Positions 7,439-14,171 are shown, counted from the first letter of the stretch. The stretch is 17,846 nt of DNA from Candidatus Omnitrophota bacterium (GCA_028713875.1 JAQTNM010000007.1:1-17846), one strand, 5' to 3'. Numbers and translations are program-made. Notes: generated from the letters alone by a model not told the origin.

Positions 7439-7969
7439 TTACGGAGGAGGCTGGAAATATTTACAAGCCGGACCATAGGTAGCGCTGTCATACGGATTAC
7501 CATACGGATACCATATTTTCGTAACATAATTATACCAATAGCACCAACTGTATCCTGGTTGTCTAAAAAAAATACCTGTGGTTGACTGCCCTCCCCCCGG
7601 CTCAATCACATACGTAAAAACATGGGTTGATGGAATGACCACATTTAACTGTTGTTGTATAAGCGTACTTCCAGCAGCAACACCATTACCGGCATAGCAC
7701 TGGCTAAAATCAGCTATATTGGTATAGGTTCCGTATTCCAGATAATAGACATGCTCGGCTCTGGCAAAAGCTCCGATAGTGTTAAAGACCTCGGTAAAAC
7801 GGGCCCTCCAGACTGCGCCTTGATACGCGGGATAGGCGATAGCAGCTAAAATGCCGAGGATGATCAGGACAATTAAGAGCTCAAAAAGGGTGAAGGATTT
7901 TTTATTTTTACCGGGGCGGGGATTAGTAAAAAGAGGGCAATAATCTCTTTGAGTTATACATATTGGCAT
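7439..7969 (-). CDS. Type IV pilin-like / pseudopilin with class III leader (pilin 2)
   Basis: A 176 aa prepilin-type protein, exported and processed by prepilin peptidase. A 25-residue leader rich in basic residues ends KNKKS, then FTLFELLIVLIILGILAAIA gives the hydrophobic helix with Glu at mature position 5, followed by YPAYQ as in many PilA/GspG-like pilins. As in pilin 1, the residue before the cleavage point is Ser, not Gly. The globular part is rich in aromatic residues (YSWCYWYNYVTKIWYPYG) and has three Cys. The start is ATG at 7969; there is no other start codon before the helix and no clear Shine-Dalgarno. It begins 36 nt after the aminomutase stop on the same strand, so read-through or coupling is possible. 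No terminator with a T-run was found after its stop. Confidence 0.85.
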   Translation of the reverse strand: MPICITQRDYCPLFTNPRPGKNKKSFTLFELLIVLIILGILAAIAYPAYQGAVWRARFTEVFNTIGAFARAEHVYYLEYGTYTNIADFSQCYAGNGVAAGSTLIQQQLNVVIPSTHVFTYVIEPGGGQSTTGIFFRQPGYSWCYWYNYVTKIWYPYGNPYDSATYGPACKYFQPPP

Positions 7970-8005
7970 GCTTAATTAAAAAACTAAAAGCGAAAAATAT
8001 CACTG

Positions 8006-9193
8006 CTATTCCAGATAGGCGTATATCTTACCCTTGTAATTGCGCAGGACATATTTGCCCTTGGCTTGGGAAAGGATGTAGTTGGGCCCCACGGGGATTT
8101 TTCCTCCTCCGCCGGGTCCGTCGATAACGTAGGTGGGCACGGCATATCCGGAAGTATAGCCTCTTAATTTCTCCATAATATTTATGCCCGCTGCCACAGG
8201 AGTCCTGAAATGCTGCGTCCCTCTTACGGGATCGCACTGGTAAATGTAGTAAGGCCTGACCCTGATCTGCAGAAGCTCATGCATCAGTTTTTTCATGATG
8301 TAGGGCCGGTCATTTATACCTTTTAAGAGCACGGTCTGGCTGCCTAAAGGCATGCCTCCGTCTGAAAGCATATCACAGGCGATCTTGCAGCGCTTGGTGA
8401 TCTCTTTAGGGTGGTTAAAATGTATGCTTACCCAGATCGGGGAATATTTCTTCAGGGTATTGACCAGCTTTTCGGTGATGCGCTGGGGCAGGGTTACCGG
8501 AACGCGCGTGCCCAGCCTCAAGAACTCTACGTGCGAAATAGCGCGTATCTTCTGGATCAAGCCTTCCAGTAACTCATCCTCAAGCGTAAATGGATCGCCT
8601 CCTGAAATAAGCACATCCCTGACCTTCCTATTGGATTTTATGTATTCTATCGCCGCATCAAACCTGGAGACAGATTTCACTTCTTCCTGCGCACGCTCGC
8701 CCACCAGCCTTCTTCTTGTGCAATGCCGGCAATACATAGCGCAGTGGTCTGTTGCCAATAATAATACCCTGTCCGGATACCTGTGCACAAGGTGCGGGGC
8801 GGGAGAATCCCTGTCTTCCGCGCAGGGATCAACCATCTCATGCGGCGATACGGCTGATTCAGCAGCAACGGGAACAGCCTGGCGCCTGATCGGGCAATTC
8901 GGGTCCTCGGGATCCATCAGGGTAGCCCAATACGGTGTTATAGCCACTGATAGCCTGCCGCTTGCGTTTTTTATACCCGACTCTTCCTCGGCAGATAATT
9001 TAATAACCTGCTGGAGCTCTTCCTTGCCGCGTATCCTGTGTTTCATCTGCCAGTGCCAATCTTCCCAGTCCAAAGGATTGATGTCTTTATATAAACTTAT
9101 CTGTTGGTAATCCCTGGGCCTTTTGGTGGTGCGGGGCTGTGGCGCTGCTTCCTGCTGTGATTTCTGGTTCTCAACAATTAAAGAATTATTCAC
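8006..9193 (-). CDS. kamA: L-lysine 2,3-aminomutase (radical SAM, PLP)
   Basis: Interconverts L-lysine and L-beta-lysine using S-adenosylmethionine, a [4Fe-4S] cluster and pyridoxal phosphate. The 395 aa protein has the cluster motif CAMYCRHC (C151, C155, C158), the SAM-binding SGGDP (197-201), and the PLP Lys in PGGGGK (K365). It also has both acidic residues that in the clostridial enzyme hold the lysine side chain: Asp in YQCD (D321) and in VIDGPG (D358). That favours free lysine as substrate over an EpmB-type EF-P role. The start is GTG at 9191-9193, 1 nt after the stop of the upstream ATP-grasp gene, with GGAGG 10 nt upstream. It is the third gene of an apparent operon with two ligases. 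No beta-lysine acetyltransferase (AblB) is adjacent, so the usual osmolyte pathway is not evident here. Confidence 0.93.
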   Translation of the reverse strand: MNNSLIVENQKSQQEAAPQPRTTKRPRDYQQISLYKDINPLDWEDWHWQMKHRIRGKEELQQVIKLSAEEESGIKNASGRLSVAITPYWATLMDPEDPNCPIRRQAVPVAAESAVSPHEMVDPCAEDRDSPAPHLVHRYPDRVLLLATDHCAMYCRHCTRRRLVGERAQEEVKSVSRFDAAIEYIKSNRKVRDVLISGGDPFTLEDELLEGLIQKIRAISHVEFLRLGTRVPVTLPQRITEKLVNTLKKYSPIWVSIHFNHPKEITKRCKIACDMLSDGGMPLGSQTVLLKGINDRPYIMKKLMHELLQIRVRPYYIYQCDPVRGTQHFRTPVAAGINIMEKLRGYTSGYAVPTYVIDGPGGGGKIPVGPNYILSQAKGKYVLRNYKGKIYAYLE

Positions 9194-9194
9194 T

Positions 9195-10196
9195 TTAGTT
9201 TTCCCTCCTGCGGCTTGAGGCGCTCAGCAATATGACCTCGATAAGCTCATCATATTTCATGCCCGCGGCATAAGCCATAAGCGGAAAGTTGGATTCTTTA
9301 GGATCAAGCCCGGGTAACGGGTTTATCTCCAATACATAGGGTATGTTTTCTTTGCTTAAACGTATATCCGTACGCGAAATATCAAAACATCCTATAGCCT
9401 GATGGGTCTTCAAAGCCGTCTCTTTTACCTTTCGGGATATTTCTTCATCCAGGCGGGCCGGACAATAAAAATCAGGCGCCAGACCCAATTCCTTGTTACC
9501 CTGGAATTCCTTCATCCGCCAGCTATAAAAATACTCTCCGCTTTTTGCACAATTTGAAAAATCAATCTCTAATATCGGGAGTATCGTCGGTTTTCCGTTC
9601 TCAAGAATCCCCACGGTCAATTCTCTGCCTTCGATAAATTCCTCAACCAGCACCTCCTGCTTGTAAAAGGCATTGATCTCTTTAATCTTATTAAAAAGGG
9701 CATGGCTGTCACTAACAACACAGGAGGAGTTTATGCCTTTGGCCGAACCTTCGCGGTTGGGTTTTACGATAAGAGGAAACTTTAAATCTGGATTCAGCGC
9801 TTCGCTGCCTTTGCTAAAAAGCTGGAAACGAGGGGTGGGGATATTTTCAGCGGTCAATATTTTCTTAGTGAGAGCTTTATTCAGGGCTAATGCCAGAGAA
9901 ATCGTGCTTGAGCCGGTATAGGGGATATCGAGATAATCCAATATGGCGGGGATCTCTGATTCGCGGAACTTGCCGGATTTGCCTTCGGCTATATTGAAGA
10001 CCATGTCCACGCGGTTTTTCCTGAAATATGAAAGGAGGTTGGGCTGGGCCGCATCCACAAGGTCGACGCTGTGCCCCCTGGTCTTGAGAGCAGAGATAAT
10101 CGCCTCGACGGTCTCCGTAGAATCGAACTCCGAAAAATAATCAGGAGGTTTGCTTTCGTCTTTTTCTTTCAAATTGCAGGTCAGGGCTATCTTCAT
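9195..10196 (-). CDS. D-Ala-D-Ala-ligase-type ATP-grasp ligase (second in operon)
   Basis: A 333 aa ATP-grasp enzyme that would join a carboxylate to an amino group through an acyl phosphate. Visible are the N-terminal pre-ATP-grasp domain with FNIAEGKSGKFRES (67-80) and IPYTGS (91-96), the glycine-rich ATP loop EGSAKGI (149-155), VEEFIEGRELTVGI (184-197), and the metal/ATP residues D277, E290 and N292 in RTDIRL and VLEINPLPGL. Real Ddl enzymes read N(T/S)xPGMTxxSLxP at this last site; here it is NPLPGLDPKESNFP, so the acceptor pocket differs and D-alanine is not a safe guess. The start is ATG at 10196, 3 nt after the preceding ligase stop and without a good Shine-Dalgarno, so coupling is expected. 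Its stop is 1 nt before kamA. Family membership is firm; the substrate is unknown. Confidence 0.85.
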   Translation of the reverse strand: MKIALTCNLKEKDESKPPDYFSEFDSTETVEAIISALKTRGHSVDLVDAAQPNLLSYFRKNRVDMVFNIAEGKSGKFRESEIPAILDYLDIPYTGSSTISLALALNKALTKKILTAENIPTPRFQLFSKGSEALNPDLKFPLIVKPNREGSAKGINSSCVVSDSHALFNKIKEINAFYKQEVLVEEFIEGRELTVGILENGKPTILPILEIDFSNCAKSGEYFYSWRMKEFQGNKELGLAPDFYCPARLDEEISRKVKETALKTHQAIGCFDISRTDIRLSKENIPYVLEINPLPGLDPKESNFPLMAYAAGMKYDELIEVILLSASSRRREN

Positions 10197-10199
10197 TTG

Positions 10200-11195
10200 T
10201 TATATCAGGCCGTGTCTCTTAAGCGCACTGCTTAAAATCCTGCCGATCATCTCATCGTAACTTATGCCGATTTCCTTGGCAACAACGCCAAAGACGTCTT
10301 CCGTAGACAAAGAAGGCAGTGGATTTATCTCCAGGACATAAGGCCTGCCTTCTTTGTCTACCCTGAAATCAACGCGGCCAAAATCGCGGCACTCTACCGC
10401 ATTATATACCCTTAAAGCGATATCGGAAAGTTTTTTGCCCAGTTCCTGCGGTATGCGGGCAGGACAAATGTATTCCAGCCTGTCTGAGGTTATGCGCGCA
10501 AAAGTATAGAATTTATCATTAAGCTTGAGCCGGCCGTCTATCTTTATCTGGACTATAGGCATAACCTCGGGCTCATCGTTGCCGACTATCGCTACCGTGA
10601 ACTCCTGTCCCGAGATGAATTCTTCAACCAGCGCCGGCTGCTTGTAGGTGGAGATGATGTAATCCGCCTTTTTCTTCAACTCATCCATGTTTTCAACGCG
10701 GGAATCGTCCGACAGGCCCTTGGAAGAACCTTCAAAGCGCGGCTTTACGATCAACGGGAACTTAAGGTGGTCGGCGTCAACCAGCGATTCGCTGTTCTTG
10801 ATCTCAAAGAATTTCGGCGTGGGGATATTCTCGGCCATAAAAACCTTTTTGGCCATAACCTTATCCAGGGTAAGCCCTAAGGTCAGACCGTCGGCTCCGA
10901 CAAACGGGATACGCGCCATCTCTAATAATATAGGCACTTGCGATTCGCGATTTCTGCCGGAAATACCTTCCGAGATATTAAATACTATATCCACATCAAG
11001 GTTATTTATCTTTTCGGAAAGATTGGTGGCGTTACCTATTTTTTTTACCCGGAAACCGCAGTTCTGGATAGCTTCGGCAATGACGCCTATGGTCAGGGGG
11101 TGGTCAAATTCCGCGTTGGCGTCGGGCGGGTCGCCTTCTTTAAACTTGTAATCAGTTTTTAAATCGTAAGTTAAGCCTACTGTCTTAGTCGTCAT
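10200..11195 (-). CDS. D-Ala-D-Ala-ligase-type ATP-grasp ligase (first in operon)
   Basis: A 331 aa paralogue of the next gene with the same layout: FNISEGISGRNRES (72-85), IPFVG (96-100), the ATP loop EGSSKGL (155-161), VEEFISGQEFTVAI (190-203), ICPARIPQE (243-251), and D276, E289 and N291 in GRVDFRV and VLEINPLPSL. Past that Asn the Ddl substrate loop (PGMTxxSLxP) is lost altogether: the sequence runs SLSTEDVFGVVAKEIG. The two tandem ligases therefore probably bind different acceptors. The start is ATG at 11195. There is no Shine-Dalgarno in the usual place, because the preceding bases are the U-tract of an intrinsic terminator (11199-11234). Expression should thus depend on read-through or refolding of that hairpin. 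An 8-codon ORF ends in an ATGA overlap with this start. The substrate is not known. Confidence 0.85.
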   Translation of the reverse strand: MTTKTVGLTYDLKTDYKFKEGDPPDANAEFDHPLTIGVIAEAIQNCGFRVKKIGNATNLSEKINNLDVDIVFNISEGISGRNRESQVPILLEMARIPFVGADGLTLGLTLDKVMAKKVFMAENIPTPKFFEIKNSESLVDADHLKFPLIVKPRFEGSSKGLSDDSRVENMDELKKKADYIISTYKQPALVEEFISGQEFTVAIVGNDEPEVMPIVQIKIDGRLKLNDKFYTFARITSDRLEYICPARIPQELGKKLSDIALRVYNAVECRDFGRVDFRVDKEGRPYVLEINPLPSLSTEDVFGVVAKEIGISYDEMIGRILSSALKRHGLI

Positions 11196-11198
11196 CTT

Positions 11199-11234
11199 AA
11201 AAAATAAGGGCTCATCATGCTCTTTGAGCCCTTA
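11199..11234 (-). terminator. Intrinsic terminator / attenuator in front of the first ligase
   Basis: On the minus strand a perfect 9 bp stem TAAGGGCTC (11226-11234) and GAGCCCTTA (11205-11213), with a 12 nt loop, is followed directly by TTTTTT (11199-11204). Only AAG separates the T-run from the ATG at 11195. On the plus strand no T-run follows, so the signal acts on minus-strand transcription. It could end rex transcripts, but it also lies downstream of the operon promoter and in the leader itself, so an attenuator is the better reading. Confidence 0.75.
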
Positions 11235-11318
11235 AGATCCTTGCCTCCTGTTTTTTCAACTTAATTTATCTAACCTCCGAGAGTATAAATTTATCCAAAA
11301 TATTGTAGCTTTGATATT

Positions 11319-11347
11319 TTTTTACCACAGCCCGTTGTTTTTGTCAA
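11319..11347 (-). promoter_or_regulatory. Sigma70-type promoter of the ligase-kamA operon
   Basis: A perfect TTGACA on the minus strand (11342-11347) is followed after 17 nt by TAAAAA (11319-11324, 4 of 6 matches to TATAAT). The predicted start near 11312 lies about 115 nt before the ligase ATG and well before the attenuator hairpin. Confidence 0.55.
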
Positions 11348-11450
11348 GCATTTTTTAATTTTTGGAGAGGGAAACAGAGATTTATTTTCCGAAGAAGAAA
11401 AACTGCGGATAACCGGAGCGCCTTGCTGTAACTCTCTGACAAATAATTAT

Positions 11451-12077
11451 TTAAGGGGAAGACAAAAAGTGGGCCAGGTTGACCAGTTCTATTGAGAGGT
11501 CGGCGTTGCGCAACTTTACGTGCCCGGGGACGTTGAGTTTGACGGGCGCAAAATTCAGGATCGCCCTTATGCCGGAGGCGATCAATTTATCCGCTATTGT
11601 CTGCGCGTTTTCCAGGGGCACGGCGATGATAGCCATGTCTATTTTTAATTCTTTTACGGTTGAAACTATAGTTTTAGGACTGTATACCTTGATCCCCTGT
11701 ATATATTTGCCTATCTTGCGCACATCGCTGTCAAACAGGGCTACGATATTAAGGTTTATTTCCTTAAAGCCTTTATAGGCGCATAAGGCAGAGCCTAAAT
11801 TTCCGGCGCCGCAAAGGCAAAGGTTCCATTTCCTGTTCAACCCCAATATTTTTGCTATATTGTCCTTGAGCTCCTGGACATGATAGCCTACGCCACGCTC
11901 TCCGAATTTGCCGAAATAAGAAAGGTCCTTCCTTATCTGGTGGGGATGCATATCCAGATACCTGGCCAACTGAGCAGAATTAATCGTAGACTTTAAACCC
12001 TGTTCTTTCAGGTATTCCTCAAGAAATCTTAAATAAATGGCCAAACGGCTTATGGATATGCCTGGCGGTCTTTTCAT
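11451..12077 (-). CDS. rex: Redox-sensing transcriptional repressor Rex
   Basis: A 208 aa dimeric repressor that binds DNA when NAD+ dominates and releases it when NADH rises, typically controlling fermentative and respiratory genes. The N-terminal winged-helix domain (about 5-80) has the Rex signature RLAIYLRFLEEY, NSAQLARYL and HQIRKDLSYFGKFGERGVGY. The C-terminal Rossmann domain has GAGNLG (90-95), ALFDSD, and the segment ending IELVNLAHFL that swaps between subunits. The start is ATG at 12077, overlapping the glycosyltransferase stop by ATGA. Co-transcription of a redox regulator with a glycosyltransferase is unusual and may be only positional. I found no clear TTGTGA-type Rex operator in this window, so its targets are probably elsewhere. 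Confidence 0.95.
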   Translation of the reverse strand: MKRPPGISISRLAIYLRFLEEYLKEQGLKSTINSAQLARYLDMHPHQIRKDLSYFGKFGERGVGYHVQELKDNIAKILGLNRKWNLCLCGAGNLGSALCAYKGFKEINLNIVALFDSDVRKIGKYIQGIKVYSPKTIVSTVKELKIDMAIIAVPLENAQTIADKLIASGIRAILNFAPVKLNVPGHVKLRNADLSIELVNLAHFLSSP

Positions 12078-13021
12078 TTTATCTTTTCCGGATTTCGCTT
12101 GCGCAATGCGGGCTTAAGGTATTTCAAATTAGAAATAAAGATCGGTATCTGCCCGGGCCTGAAAAACAGGACATAGCACCAGGCAGCCAGGTCGTACAAG
12201 AGCAAAAAAGGCAGGTGCAATAAAAAATCGCGCCGGGATTCGTTTTTAATGACGGTAAGATACCGGTTTTTGATCAGATCGCCGTGCAGTTGGTCGCTTA
12301 AGTATCTTCTGGCGTAAGGCTTGTTAATGCCGCCCGGCCTGGCAGAGCCTCCCCGCCTGTGGTAAGCTATTGCCGAAGGCACAAAGTAACACTTCCATCC
12401 TTTATTCTGCGCCCTCCAAGCGATATCCAGGTCTTCATAAAAAAAATGAAAATCCGGGTCAAAATAACCGGTGCCTTCTTTCACGGCTTCCAGCATCTCT
12501 CTGCGATAGAAGGCAACGGCTCCACTTACGCCAAAGACATATTCATTTTTTTTAAACTGCCCCCTGTCTATAAGCCCATAACCCCTTTCTTTCGCGGTAC
12601 GGCAAAGGCTTAAAAATAAGCCTGCGCTGTCTATGGTTTTTCTGTCGTAGCGCAGGATTTTACCGCTGACCATACCGACTTTAGGGCCGGCCAGAAAGCC
12701 GTTTAACGCCTCTTTTATAAAATGCCCGTCCAATATCACATCGTCATTAAGGCAGAGAATAAAATCGCCCCTGCTCAACCCTATGCCTTTATTAAGGGAA
12801 TCGCAATAAGACAGGCCCCTTGCGCCGGGACATAATTTTACAAAGGGATGGTCATTCAGAATCTCTTGACGTAACTGCGGCTGGCAGGAGTTATCAATCA
12901 GGATGATTTCAGCAACAGGATAAGTTTGTCCTTTTAATGAAGCAAGACAGGCTTTAAGATAGCCGCCCATCCCGCAGGATACCGTAATCGCGCTTACTAT
13001 TTTGTTTGACGCATCAGCCAT
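12074..13021 (-). CDS. Family 2 glycosyltransferase (rhamnosyltransferase-like)
   Basis: A 315 aa GT-A-fold enzyme that transfers a sugar from a nucleotide donor, probably onto a lipid-linked surface glycan at the inner face of the membrane. The N-terminal fold shows VSAITVSCG, LIDNS with D43, the metal-binding NDDV (D93, D94), GVSGAVAFYRREML (164-177), the acidic catalytic motif YEDLDIAWR (E196, D197) and a conserved His (H221, YHRRGG). This layout fits the WbbL-like group of GT2. The C-terminus (about 265-300) is hydrophobic and may associate with the membrane. The start is ATG at 13021; the predicted mRNA has almost no leader. It is divergent from the O-antigen ligase-like gene 22 bp away and overlaps rex by 4 nt. 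The acceptor and sugar are not known. Confidence 0.9.
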   Translation of the reverse strand: MADASNKIVSAITVSCGMGGYLKACLASLKGQTYPVAEIILIDNSCQPQLRQEILNDHPFVKLCPGARGLSYCDSLNKGIGLSRGDFILCLNDDVILDGHFIKEALNGFLAGPKVGMVSGKILRYDRKTIDSAGLFLSLCRTAKERGYGLIDRGQFKKNEYVFGVSGAVAFYRREMLEAVKEGTGYFDPDFHFFYEDLDIAWRAQNKGWKCYFVPSAIAYHRRGGSARPGGINKPYARRYLSDQLHGDLIKNRYLTVIKNESRRDFLLHLPFLLLYDLAAWCYVLFFRPGQIPIFISNLKYLKPALRKRNPEKIK

Positions 13022-13034
13022 TTTAGAATAAAAT
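13006..13034 (+). promoter_or_regulatory. Promoter of the plus-strand glycan genes
   Basis: TTGACG (13006-13011), a 17 nt spacer and TAAAAT (13029-13034) make a strong sigma70-type match. Its -35 box lies inside the start of the GT2 gene. The expected start at about 13041 is only some 3 nt before the ATG at 13044, so the transcript would be leaderless. Confidence 0.6.
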
Positions 13035-13062
13035 TATAACATAATGCTCATCATATTGCTAA
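13033..13062 (-). promoter_or_regulatory. Possible promoter of the GT2-rex operon
   Basis: A perfect TATAAT on the minus strand (13033-13038) overlaps the plus-strand -10 box by 2 bp. The matching -35 is weak (TTAGCA at 13057-13062, spacer 18 nt). The predicted start near 13026 leaves about 5 nt before the GT2 ATG at 13021. Confidence 0.35.
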
Positions 13063-14171
13063 TTCTAATCTTTATCCGGCCCTTCATTTCATCCCTGGCC
13101 TTTCCTTATGCAAATTTTGCCTATTCTGCTTTCGCCTTGGTGTTTCTGACCGCATGGGTCATAAAAAGGCGGGTGGCATTGGAAAATTACGGCTCAGTGA
13201 AATATGCGCTGATGTTCTTTCTCCTGGCGATGTTTGTCTCTCTTATTTTCTCTAAAAATAAGTGGGTGAGCCTGGGTGAATTATATAAATATGTCGGCGG
13301 CGCGCTGGTCTTCGTTGCCGTCGGATCGTTATCCGCGGCGGATAAAAAGAGCGTCCTTTCCTGGATTCTTTCGGCAGCATTCTTGGTCAGTCTTCTTGCT
13401 ATTTATCAATATTATTTCGGATTCCAGCATCTCCTTAAGAACGTGGCGGGGGCAGGCCCCGCAGAGTCTTTCGCTCTGGATTATATAACCCGCAGACGGC
13501 CGTTCCTGCCGTTCGTGACGCCCAATATCCTGGCGGGTTACCTGGCCATGACCCTGCCCCTTGCCTTGGTCTCAAAAAATAAATTCTGGATCGGGCTGTT
13601 CATATCGGCGGCTCTCCTGCTTACAAAATCTCTCGGAGCGATTTTAAGCGTTTTTGCGGGACTGGCAATATATTTTTACCTGCGGGGTAATTTGAAGAAA
13701 ACCGGATTTGCTTTTCTTACGGGTATATTAATAACGGCGGTGCTGGTCTGTATAGCGCGTTCGGCTATGGCAAAACAGCATACGCATCCGTTATTTTCAT
13801 TAATGATGAGGCTCAATTACTGGGGCGATGCGTTAAGGATAATTGCCGCTTATCCTTTAACCGGAGTGGGCCTGGGGAACTTTAACCTTATTTACTCGCG
13901 CTACGCCCATAATTCCTATCTGCAGATCTGGGCAGAGACAGGCGTGTTTGGCCTTGCGTCTTTTCTGTGGCTGGCGACCGCCCTGGTTAAAACCGGGCTG
14001 GATAACTTCATGCGGTCCGGAAATAAAAAAGTGGTCGCCGGATTAATCGCTGCCCAGTGCATATTCTTATTTCATAATCTTTTTGATTTTACTTTTTTTC
14101 TCCCTGAAGTTTCGCTTATCTGGTGGGTGATAAATGGAATTATATTCCCCGGAGACAAAACTCCTGCTTGA
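13044..14171 (+). CDS. O-antigen ligase / Wzy-type polymerase membrane protein
   Basis: A 375 aa polytopic inner-membrane protein of the O-antigen ligase/polymerase (Wzy_C) superfamily, which moves undecaprenyl-linked glycans onto an acceptor or polymerises them at the outer face of the inner membrane. I see about 10 hydrophobic segments (for example 1-20, 24-40, 53-70, 83-97, 105-125, 160-176, 182-212, 221-238). A periplasmic loop follows with the hallmark PLTGVGLGNF (271-280) and YAHNSYLQIWAETG (287-300), including catalytic-type His289, then more membrane segments. The start is ATG at 13044; no Shine-Dalgarno precedes it. The 3' end overlaps the nucleotidyltransferase gene by 38 bp. Ligase and polymerase cannot be told apart by sequence. 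Confidence 0.88.
   Translation: MLIILLILIFIRPFISSLAFPYANFAYSAFALVFLTAWVIKRRVALENYGSVKYALMFFLLAMFVSLIFSKNKWVSLGELYKYVGGALVFVAVGSLSAADKKSVLSWILSAAFLVSLLAIYQYYFGFQHLLKNVAGAGPAESFALDYITRRRPFLPFVTPNILAGYLAMTLPLALVSKNKFWIGLFISAALLLTKSLGAILSVFAGLAIYFYLRGNLKKTGFAFLTGILITAVLVCIARSAMAKQHTHPLFSLMMRLNYWGDALRIIAAYPLTGVGLGNFNLIYSRYAHNSYLQIWAETGVFGLASFLWLATALVKTGLDNFMRSGNKKVVAGLIAAQCIFLFHNLFDFTFFLPEVSLIWWVINGIIFPGDKTPA

Larger units (their letters stand above)
11196..11450 (-). promoter_or_regulatory. 255 bp leader region of the ligase-kamA operon
   Basis: This gap between rex and the first ligase holds a promoter (11319-11347) and an untranslated leader of about 115 nt, including two purine-rich Shine-Dalgarno-like runs (GGAGG at 11274-11278, AGGAGG at 11244-11249) that precede no real gene. 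It ends in a terminator hairpin (11199-11234). I recognise no known riboswitch or T-box motif. The first 100 bp after the rex stop (11350-11450) show nothing beyond weak GC-rich pairing. Confidence 0.5.

Noticed and set aside
7403..7441. Short CTCTG/CAGAG stem after the pilin 2 stop as a terminator
   Set aside because: It has a very short stem and loop and no T-run follows on the minus strand.
7306..7605. 99-codon minus-strand ORF overlapping the pilin 2 gene
   Set aside because: It lies mostly in another frame of pilin 2, has no convincing ribosome binding site and shows no recognisable domain.
8352..9110. 252-codon plus-strand ORF opposite kamA
   Set aside because: It is antisense to a fully conserved radical SAM gene, low in complexity (Ser-rich) and matches no family I recognise.
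8006..9193. EpmB-type EF-P beta-lysine modification enzyme
   Set aside because: The protein keeps both Asp residues that bind free lysine in true aminomutases, and no epmA or efp gene is in the window.
11196..11312. Known lysine riboswitch or T-box in the ligase-kamA leader
   Set aside because: The leader is too short and lacks the conserved lysine-riboswitch core and the T-box TGGN motif in a bulge; only a terminator hairpin can be supported.
11312..11347. Possible Rex operator near the ligase promoter (TGTGGTAAA...TATCAAA)
   Set aside because: The half-sites do not match TTGTGA/TCACAA in sequence or spacing; the similarity is only AT-richness.
11400..11450. Possible rex terminator just after the rex stop
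   Set aside because: A T-run (TTTTTC) is present, but the preceding bases give only 3-4 bp of pairing, too weak for a terminator call.
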